A stretch of 64,000 nt of DNA from Streptomyces toyocaensis (GTDB lineage: Bacteria > Actinomycetota > Actinomycetes > Streptomycetales > Streptomycetaceae), in the NCBI RefSeq assembly GCF_000725125.1, contig NZ_JFCB01000013.1, positions 105,619 to 169,618 of the forward strand, read 5' to 3'. The notes beneath the pieces were generated by a model. The model did no database searches, had not been told where the DNA came from, and worked only from the letters and a program-made list of their open reading frames with translations. Within the stretch, counting starts at the first letter, position 1. Every line of letters starts with the position of its first letter. The position numbers and the translations under genes are program-made. Shown in pieces: positions 55,701-62,700 of this stretch.

Positions 55701-56449
55701 TGCTGGACCGCGACGAGGCCGAGCGTCTGCTGGGCACGGCCGCGGCGGCGTACCGGCTCACCGGCCGCGAGGTCGCCTTCGCCGCCCTCGCCTGCGCCGC
55801 CTTCGAGGCCACCGGCCGCCACGGCCTGCGCTTCGCCGTGGAGGACGACGCCCGGCCGCTGAACCTGGCGGAACTGGACGTCAGCGAGAGCGTCGGCGCC
55901 TTCTCCCGGATCCTGCCGGTGGCGCTCGAACGGCACGCGCCCGGCAAGACCAAGGCGCTGCTGACCGCCGCCAAGGAACGCCTGCGCGCGGCCGTGCGCG
56001 ACGAGACGCTCTGCACGGGCGACGCGACCTCGCTCCTGCTGCTGCGGGACCTCGACGAGCTGGCCGAACTGCCCCACGTGGGACACCCCTTCACTCCGGA
56101 CGGTCCGGTGGCGCCACCCGTGTGGGACCCCGGAACCGCACCCGGCCATCCGCTCGTCGTCACGACCTACCGCCTCGACGGCCGCTGGCACATCGACTGG
56201 GCCTGCCGGGGCGAGGCGGCCCGTGCCCTGGCCGAGGACCTGGCCGGCCGTACCGCCGGGGCGCTGCGCACCGTCGCCGACCACTGCGCGGCGACGGACA
56301 ACGGCGCGGTCAGCCCCAGCGACTTCCCGCTCGCCGATCTCGACCAGGCGGCACTCGCCGCCCTGACCGCCGCCCTGGACGACCAGACGGGCCCCCACGG
56401 CGACGGCTTCTCCCCGAACGACGGCACCGACCACGAGGTGAACCGATGA
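49754..56449 (+). CDS. NRPS: FAAL-ACP-Cy-A(Cys)-PCP-E, lipo-initiation and thiazoline module
   Basis: A 2231-residue protein. The fatty acyl-AMP ligase (about 1-590; YTSGSTSRPKG, GRLKELVIIRGRNLHPQDIE) loads an acyl chain onto the ACP (Ser655 in GMDSL). The next domain (about 716-1160) has the heterocyclization signature DLLVFD (near 853-858) in place of HHxxxDG. The A domain (about 1180-1690) reads as code DLFNLSLIW, one residue from the Cys code DLYNLSLIW. The PCP Ser is near 1722 (GGDSIM). The last domain (about 1770-2200) is epimerase-like (VPLTP-type start, VGAFSRILPV), with a degenerate HALVTDLRS core. Expected product: an acyl-thiazoline. The ATG at 49754 follows GAGGGGA; the stop overlaps the next gene. 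Confidence 0.92.
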   Translation: MTHTVRRRSVRNAPLPPDVLRSLGERDADREVLRMVRPAQEQHAADRTAAVTRGALMARSYAVAAALADRVEPGDRVLVLLDGGPDLFAACLAAWHLGAAAVPVPPAAGTDPDRVLRLAEIAVDAEVCAVVTTRPVSEACRSLWQRRTTAPLAWRCVDDVPESAPPPPTSALRPTDTALLLYTSGSTSRPKGVVVPHERLRATLELQRERTALPDGGHVVNWLPAHHALGFGSALLAAYVGGCATLIQPGDFVDDPLRWLRAITAADAPVLSGGAPFGYERCVAAADEADCAGLDLSRWQTALIGAERIRSRTLTEFTDTFTPYGFRPEAWFPAYGLTETMLIVTGHRSSEPPVSIDVDAAALERGSVEPAREDTARAQTLVGCGSPGPGAELLIVTPETRRPCPAGRVGELWITGPVVMDGYWRRTEETAATFHGMLTDGGRRYLRTGDLGFLHEGELVVCGRLKELVIIRGRNLHPQDIELSCRQAEHRLTGLAAAAFSVEEEEQERLVVVQGIDDATAEAVGDLTALANDLARAVTAGHDVEVHDLVLVPAHLIPKTASGKVRRAACRTAYLNGELSVRARADATPVPDPDHSGTPGHSALPALADALDEAPGDARHDVLVDRLRLLLAGILNRTPDDTEADRTLLHLGMDSLRTMELRALLHRELGVLLPLSLLGGSTLPALVDALLQRLPTRTDKPSAPATAPVTAAPQDRYQPFPLTDLQQAYLAGRDPEFPLGGVATHFYAEFDAVGLDTSRLGDALDRLVVRHDMLRAVFGADGSQRVLPPEMVAAGHLTEYDLRGRPVEEVSRRLDTVREEMSHDVLPTGRAPLMDIRATVLDGDRCRVHVGLDLLVFDVWSLRLFFREWQCLYEGRDEALPPLGLTFRDYVLATRQDSGGAALEAARAYWSERLDTLPAGPELPLAVAVEPRAGHRFRRLRHRLDTDTWDELRRRAATRGLTPAAVLLAVYATVLGRWSRSRRFTLNLPTFNRHRVHPEVDTIIGDFTSVTLLEVDLGEADKGIGRLATEIQLRLWSDLEHRAYSGVRVLRDLARRRPSAGGLFSPVVFAGARGQVPGGDPDLPVDWLGEWAFGISQTPQVLLDHQVWEEADGLSFNWDHVEDLFPAGLVDEMFAAYCRVLEGLVFDEELWESGPGELRPVKQRALAAGANDTAGAVPEGLLHTGLLERAVEWPGKVAVVAADGTLTYGELRLWAAAVARRLLARGVTPGELVAVSVGKSREQIVAVLGVLMAGGAYLPVDPELPSERRHSLMKRSGCGVVLTSGREVPLDWPDGITEELVDLSGPVVEGPVPGVAGDGGGLAYVIYTSGSTGVPKGVAVSHRAALNTCVEVCERFGVGSSDVVLGLSSLSFDLSVFDVFGVLGAGGTLVLPRAGSGRDPGHWQELVTEHGVTVWNSVPALMGMFIEHTGDTGELPLKLVLLSGDWIPVELPDRVRAAAPGAQVVSLGGATEAGIWSIAYPVGEVDPRWESIPYGRPLRNQRFHVLDAQWRECPVWVAGELFIAGAGLADGYWRDPERTAASFVTHPVTEERLYRTGDVGRWLPSGDIEFLGREDFQVKVGGFRIELGEIEAALAGCEGVRAAVAAAPGARHHRRLVGYVVAEESADETELLERVRAHAGQHLPSYMVPPVLKVIDEIPLSANGKVDRTALPAPTAAAPAPQAARADSLGPTAVALSELAAEIIGIDGIDPHADFFTLGGDSIMGVQMVSRAGAQGMDITAADLFRHRTIAELAAVVDERAAGVEAGDDETLPLTPYQRHLFELAAPETPTAAHRFTIAVAADFAPERAEELLTLLRRRHPGLRMRFVHGPQGWHQTEQGRAEDTADPATYVPLIDLSALPEERRETAVEQMADDMRDELDPSIGLTVKAALFDLGPDDRRLVWLCHALVTDLRSVQLLLSDFSAGAELIRDGRPADLLPPTRPFPRWAREAAAHTQDAPAASEEPLLAPASSGERVHRFSIVLDRDEAERLLGTAAAAYRLTGREVAFAALACAAFEATGRHGLRFAVEDDARPLNLAELDVSESVGAFSRILPVALERHAPGKTKALLTAAKERLRAAVRDETLCTGDATSLLLLRDLDELAELPHVGHPFTPDGPVAPPVWDPGTAPGHPLVVTTYRLDGRWHIDWACRGEAARALAEDLAGRTAGALRTVADHCAATDNGAVSPSDFPLADLDQAALAALTAALDDQTGPHGDGFSPNDGTDHEVNR

Positions 56450-59400
56450 GGCTCGACGGCATCGAGGACGTCTACGAACTCTCCTCCGTCCAGGAGGGGC
56501 TCCTCTTCCACAATCTGTTCACTCCGGGCGCCGGCGTGTACCTGGAGCAGATCACCCTCACCCTGCGCGGCGAACTCGACGTGGCCGTCTTCCGCCGCTG
56601 CTGGCAGACCATCGTCGACCGCCACCCCGTGCTGCGCACCAGTTTCCACTGGGAGGGCGTCGGCAAGGCGCTCCAGGTGGTGCATCGCACGGTCCCGCTC
56701 GACATGCCCGAACTGGACTGGCGGGACGCCGCGCCGGAGGAACAGGAGGCCCGCTACGAGAGGTTCGCGCTCGAGGACCGCATGCGCGGTTTCGCCTTCG
56801 ACAAGCCCCCGTTGATGCGGACCGCGCTGCTGCGCACCGCCGACGACACCTGGAAGTTCTTCTGGAGCTTCTCCCATCTGCTGCTGGACGGCTGGTCGTT
56901 CGGCCTGTGTTTCTACGAGCTGACCCAGCTCTACAACGCCCTCGCCCAGGGGCGTGAGCCCGTCCTGGAACGCCCGCGCCCCTACCAGGGCTACGTCGCC
57001 TGGTGGAAGAAGCGCAGCACCGAGCAGGCGGAGAAGTTCTGGACCCGCCACCTCGCCGGGTACGAGCCTCCGCAGCGGCCCTTGGAACTGGGCAGCATCG
57101 ACCGCAGGCCGCCCGGCCCCGGCGAGCCCAGCCACGGCATGCTGCCCGACCGTGACCTCGTCGCCCTGGTGCCGCGCCTCGGCGAGGTGGCCCGCGTGCA
57201 CGGACTGACCGTGAACACCATCGCGCAGGGTGCCTGGATGCTGCTGCTCAGCCGCTACCTGGACCGCGACGACGTGATCGCCGGTTCCACCGGCACCCAG
57301 CGCCCGGCCGGGCTGCCGGGCGCCGAGCAGATCATGGGCCCGATGCTGGCCACCATGCCGGTGCGCGCCCAGGTGGACCCCGACGCGCAGCTCGTCGGCT
57401 GGCTGCAGGCCCTCCAGCAGGAGATGGCGGAGGCCCGGGAGAACGCCGACATCGCTCTGCCCGAGCTGCGCCGCCTCGCCGACCTGCCCGGCAGCACCCC
57501 GCTGTTCGACATGGACCTGGCCTACGAGAACGTGCCCGTGCCGGACATGACGCTGCACAACGTGGAGATCGGCGAGTCCACCTACGACGGGCGCCCGCAC
57601 TTCCCGATCACCATGATCATCATGCCGGGTGAGCGGCTGCCGGTGCCGCGCCTGGTCTACGACCGCACCCGTTTCCCGGACAGCGCCGCCCAGCGGCTCG
57701 TCGACCACTTCTACACCGTCCTCACGGCGATCATCGACGACCCGAACCGGCGCCTGGGGGAGATCCCGGTGCTCCCGGACTCCGAACGCGCGCAACTGGC
57801 CGGGTTCACCGCCACCGAACCCGTACCGGTGACCGGCACCCTGCACGAGATCTTCGCCGAGCGGGCCCGCAGCCACCCCGACAAGCCGGCCGTCGTCTGC
57901 GGCGAGGACCGGCTGTCCTACGGCGAACTCGACCGCCGCGCCAACCGCCTCGCCCGGCGTCTCACCGATCTCGGCGCCGGCGTCGGCAGCACTGTCGGCC
58001 TGGTGATGGAACGGTCCACGGACATGCTGGTCGCCGTCCTCGGCGTCCTCAAGTCCGGCGCCGCCTACGTCCCGCTCGACCTGACCCACCCCGCCGACCG
58101 CCTCGCCTGCACGCTGCGCGACGCCGGGGCGTGCGCCCTGGTCACGCACGCCCCAGGCCGCGACCGCGTGCCGGACTTCGACGGCCCGCGCGTGGACCTG
58201 GACGCGGACGCCACCGCCCTCGACGCACTCGGTGACGAGCCGCCCGCACAGCAGGCCGGCCCGGACTCACCGGCGTACCTGATCTACACCTCCGGCTCCA
58301 CGGGCCGCCCCAAGGGCGTCGTGGTGACGCACCGCAACGTGGCCCGGCTGGTCGCCGGGGCCGGGACGCGCTTCGACTTCCGGCCGGACGACGTGTGGAG
58401 CATGTTCCACTCGTACGCCTTCGACGTCTCGGTGTTCGAGACCTGGGGGGCCTTCTGCAACGGCGCCACCCTGGCCGTCGTACCGCGCGAGGAGGCCCGC
58501 TCCCCGGAGGCCCTGCACGCCCTGCTGCGCGCGCACGGCGTCACCGTGTTCAGCCAGACCCCGTCGGCCTTCCGCCCCTACATGGCGGTGGCGCTGAACG
58601 CCGGGGACGACGAGCAGCCCCCGCTCCGCTACGTCGTCTTCGCCGGTGAGCCGCTGGACGCGCCCGTGCTGAAGCCGTGGGCCGAACGGTTCGGCACCGA
58701 CAGCCCGCACCTCATCAACATGTACGGCATCACCGAGGTCACCGTGCACTGCACCTACCACCGCGTCACCACGGCCGACCTCACCGGCGAGATCCCCAAC
58801 AACATCGGCCGGCCGCTGCCCGACGTGTCCGTCCACGTCCTCGACCGGCACGGCAGGCCGGCGCCCGTCGGGGTCGGCGGAGAGATGTACGTGGGCGGGC
58901 CCGCCGTCGCCCGGGGCTACCAGAACCTCCCCGAGCTGACCGCGGAGCGCTTCCTGCTGGACCCGTTCTCCGACGACCCCGGCGCCCGCCTCTACCGCTC
59001 CGGCGACCTGGCCCGCTACCTGGAGAACGGCGACCTCGAATTCCTCGGCCGGGCCGACCGGCAGGTCAAGATCCGCGGCTACCGCATCGAGCCCGGGGAG
59101 ATCGAGGCCGTCCTGCGCGAGGACGACACCGTGCGCGACGCGGTCGTTGTCGCCCGCGAGGACAGCCCCGGCGACCGGCGGCTGGTCGCGTACGTCGTCA
59201 CCGGCGACGAGGACGACCCCACCGAGCGGCTGCGCGAGTTCGTGCGCGCCCACCTGCCCGAGCACATGGTCCCCTCGGCGGTGGTCCGGCTGGACGACCT
59301 GCCGCTCACCGTCAACGGCAAGATCGACCGCGCAGCCCTGCCCGCGCCCGGCGGGGCACGCCCCGACCTCGCCGCCGCCTATGTCGCGCCCCGCGACGAA

Positions 59401-59733
59401 CGGGAGGAGGCCCTCGTCCGGGTGTGGACGGAGGTGCTGGGCGTGGAGCGGGTCGGTGTGCACGACGACTTCTTCGCCCTGGGCGGCCACTCGCTGCTCG
59501 CCACCCGCGTCGCCTTCGGGGCGTCGGCCGCCCTCGGCGTCGAGGTCCCCGTCCGGCTGGTCTTCGACCGGCCCACCGTGGCGGCCATGGCGGCCGACCT
59601 GACCGCTGCCACCCCGGCCACCCCCCAGGCCGCGACGGCCGGTGAGCCGGCGGCGGCCCCGGCCGCGGACGCCCCCATCAAGCGCCGCGCCCGCGTCACC
59701 CGGAACACCGCGCGGGGAGGTGACGCGGCATGA
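56446..59733 (+). CDS. NRPS module 2: C-A-PCP
   Basis: A 1095-residue single module. The C domain (about 8-430) begins YELSSVQEGLLFHNLF, the style of condensation domains that follow epimerases (DCL), and has SHLLLDGWS as its active-site motif (first His replaced by Ser). The A domain (about 455-960) gives pocket residues read by me as D-V-F-S-V-A-M-V-H, which fits no code I know; the end resembles Thr codes, but Phe at 239 and Ser at 278 differ. The PCP Ser is 1016 (GGHSLL). Chlorokynurenine is a possible substrate, unproven. Start and stop overlap both neighbours by ATGA, so three proteins are made from one mRNA. Confidence 0.92.
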   Translation: MRLDGIEDVYELSSVQEGLLFHNLFTPGAGVYLEQITLTLRGELDVAVFRRCWQTIVDRHPVLRTSFHWEGVGKALQVVHRTVPLDMPELDWRDAAPEEQEARYERFALEDRMRGFAFDKPPLMRTALLRTADDTWKFFWSFSHLLLDGWSFGLCFYELTQLYNALAQGREPVLERPRPYQGYVAWWKKRSTEQAEKFWTRHLAGYEPPQRPLELGSIDRRPPGPGEPSHGMLPDRDLVALVPRLGEVARVHGLTVNTIAQGAWMLLLSRYLDRDDVIAGSTGTQRPAGLPGAEQIMGPMLATMPVRAQVDPDAQLVGWLQALQQEMAEARENADIALPELRRLADLPGSTPLFDMDLAYENVPVPDMTLHNVEIGESTYDGRPHFPITMIIMPGERLPVPRLVYDRTRFPDSAAQRLVDHFYTVLTAIIDDPNRRLGEIPVLPDSERAQLAGFTATEPVPVTGTLHEIFAERARSHPDKPAVVCGEDRLSYGELDRRANRLARRLTDLGAGVGSTVGLVMERSTDMLVAVLGVLKSGAAYVPLDLTHPADRLACTLRDAGACALVTHAPGRDRVPDFDGPRVDLDADATALDALGDEPPAQQAGPDSPAYLIYTSGSTGRPKGVVVTHRNVARLVAGAGTRFDFRPDDVWSMFHSYAFDVSVFETWGAFCNGATLAVVPREEARSPEALHALLRAHGVTVFSQTPSAFRPYMAVALNAGDDEQPPLRYVVFAGEPLDAPVLKPWAERFGTDSPHLINMYGITEVTVHCTYHRVTTADLTGEIPNNIGRPLPDVSVHVLDRHGRPAPVGVGGEMYVGGPAVARGYQNLPELTAERFLLDPFSDDPGARLYRSGDLARYLENGDLEFLGRADRQVKIRGYRIEPGEIEAVLREDDTVRDAVVVAREDSPGDRRLVAYVVTGDEDDPTERLREFVRAHLPEHMVPSAVVRLDDLPLTVNGKIDRAALPAPGGARPDLAAAYVAPRDEREEALVRVWTEVLGVERVGVHDDFFALGGHSLLATRVAFGASAALGVEVPVRLVFDRPTVAAMAADLTAATPATPQAATAGEPAAAPAADAPIKRRARVTRNTARGGDAA

Positions 59734-62700
59734 CCCGGGAGACGCCCGCCGCGGACGCCCCCATCTGCGGCGCCGACGACGCCTACCTGATGCCCTGTTC
59801 CCCCGGGCAGCACCGGCTGTGGCTGCTGGAGCAACTGGAACCCGACGGTGCCGCCGCGCACGTGGAGCACGTGGCCGTCCGGATGCGCGGCCCGCTCGAC
59901 GCGACCGCGCTCCACCGAGCCCTGAACACCCTGGTCGAGCGCCACGAGACCCTGCGCACCGCACTGACCGAGGCCGACGGGGAACCGGTGCAGGCGATCC
60001 GGCCGCACCTGACCGTGCCGCTCACCCGGATCGACCTCACCGACCGCCCCGACGACCTCGACACCGTCCTGCGCGACCGGGTACTGGGCCCGTTCCGGCT
60101 GGACAGCGCCCCGCTGTTCCGCACGGCCCTGGTCGCCCTGGGGCCGGACGACCACGCCCTCGTGATCGCCTTCCACCACGCGGTCTACGACCAGTGGTCC
60201 GGCAGCGTCTTCCTGCGCGACCTCATCACCTCCTACCAGGCCATCGCCGGTGGCCGGAAGCCGGAACTGCCCGAACTGCCCATCCAGTACGGCGACTTCG
60301 CCGTCTGGCAACGGGAGCGCGCCGGAGACCCCCGGGAACGGGCCGAACTCGACCACTGGACGCGCAGGCTGTGGGAAGTGCCCGTCCTGGACCTGCCCAC
60401 CGACCGGCCCCGGCCCGCCGCACGGGCCCACCGCGGCTCCACCGTCACCGGCGAACTGCCCGCCGACGTGGTGCGGGATCTGGGCGAGGTGAGCAGGGCG
60501 CACGGTGCCACCCCGTTCATGACCGCCCTGGCCGCGTTCAGTGCCGTCCTGCACCGCTGGAGCGGCCAGGAGGACATACCGATCGGCACACCCGTCGCCG
60601 GACGGAACCGCCCCGAGGTCCAGGACCTCATCGGCTTCTTCGTCAACAACCTGGTGCTGCGCACCGACCTGACCGGCGACCCGTCCTTCGAGCGGCTCCT
60701 CGACCGCGTCCGCGGCACCTGCCTGGACGCCTACGCACACGCCGACGTGCCGTTCGAACGGCTCGTGGAACGCCTGGCGCCGACCCGGGACCTGTCACGC
60801 AGCCCGCTGTTCCAGGTGATGTTCGTCTTCGGCAACGTCCCCATGCCCGAGACCGACGAGCCCGGCCTGCCTCGCCTGGAGATGCTGCGCACCGACACCG
60901 GCGCCGCCAAGTTCGACCTGTTCTTCGCGCTCGTCCCGCAAGGAGAAGCCATGCGGGTCGTACTGGAGTACGACACCGACCTGTTCGACCGGACCACCGC
61001 CGAACGCCTCCTCGACCACTACCGGCGCCTGCTCGGCGCCGCCGTACGCCGGCCGCGGCTGCGGATGTCCGAACTGCCGCTGGCCTCCCCCGAGGAGGAG
61101 CGCCTGCTGCGGGAGTGGGGAACAGGTCCGGTGCGGCCCGTGCCCGACACCACCGTGCCGGAGGAGTTCACCGCCCGCTGCGCCGCACATCCCGGCCGCG
61201 TCGCCGTCACCAGCGGGCCCCTGGCCCTGACCTACGCGCAACTGCGAGCCCGCGCCGACGAGATCGCCGCCCGGCTCGTCGCGGCCGGCGTAACCCGGGG
61301 CTCGCGCGTCGCCGTCGCCCTGCCGCGCGGCCCCGAACTCGTCGCCGCCCTCCTCGGCGTCCTCCGGGCGGGCGCCGCCTACGTTCCCCTCGACTCCGCC
61401 CACCCGGCCGCCCGCATCCGCCTCGTCCTCGACGACGCAGGGCCCCGCGCCCTGCTGACGACCCGCGCCCTGCACGAGAGCCTCCCGGCCGACGGCGTCC
61501 CGCCGATTCTGCTGGACACCCCGGCGGACCCCCCGCCCCGCGCCGAACTGCCCGGCCTCCCCGGGCCCGGGGATCCCGCCTACGTCGTCTACACCTCCGG
61601 CTCCACCGGCCGGCCCAAGGGCGTCGTCGTCCCGCACCGTGCCCTGACCAACCTCCTGCATGCCACGGCCCGCGAACCCGGCCTGCGCGCCGACGACGTG
61701 CTGGCCGCGGTCACCACCGTCTCCTTCGACATCGCCGCCCTCGAACTGTTCCTGCCCCTGGTCACCGGCGCCCGGGTGGAGATCGTCCCCGCCGACGAGG
61801 CGGCCGACGGGGAACGCCTCGCCGCCCGGCTGCGGGACTGCGCCGCCACCGCGCTGCAGGCCACGCCCACCACTTTCCGGCTGCTCCTGGAGGCGGGGTG
61901 GCGTCCGGCGACGCCGACGTTCACCGCCCTGTGCGGCGGCGAGGCCATGCCGCCCGACCTCGCGGCGGACCTGGCCGCGACCGGGGCCGCCGTGTGGAAC
62001 ATGTACGGGCCCAGCGAGACGACCGTGTGGTCCACGGCGCACCGCGTCCGGGGCGAGGAGGACCCGGTGCCCCTGGGCCGTCCCTTGGCCAACACCGTCG
62101 TACGCCTCGCCGGACCGGACGGGTCACCGCGCCCGCTCGGCACCCCCGGCGAGCTGTGGATCGGCGGCGCCGGACTGGCGGACGGCTACCTGGACCGCCC
62201 CGAGCTGACCGGTGAACGCTTCACCGACCGCCCCGACGGCCGCTGGTACCGCACCGGTGACCTCGCCAGGTACCGGGCCGACGGGCGTCTGGAGTTCCTC
62301 GGCCGCGCCGACTTCCAGGTCAAGCTGCGCGGCTTCCGCATCGAACTCGGTGAGATCGAGTCCGTGCTTACCGCGCACCCGGTGGTCCGGGAGGCCGTCG
62401 CTCACGTACGCGAGGACACCCCCGGGAACCCACGGCTCGCCGCCTATCTGGTCCTCCGGGACGACGCGGGGGAGGAGGAGACCGTCACCGAGGTGCGCGC
62501 CCGTGCCGCCGAAGCCCTGCCCGCCCCCATGGTGCCCGCCGTCTTCACCGTCCTGGACGCCCTGCCGCTGACCGCCAACCGCAAGGTGGACCGTTCCGCA
62601 CTGCCCGCCCCCGACACCACCGCACTGGCGCACCTCTCCTACGAGCCCCCGCGCACCCACGCGGAGCGGGAGGTCGCACAGGTGTGGTGCGACGTCCTCG

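Noticed and set aside
49427..56434. A very long open frame on the minus strand opposite the first NRPS gene
   Set aside because: Its translation is low-complexity Gly/Arg/Val/Gln-rich with no domain, and it mirrors the plus-strand codon bias. It is an antisense artefact of high GC.
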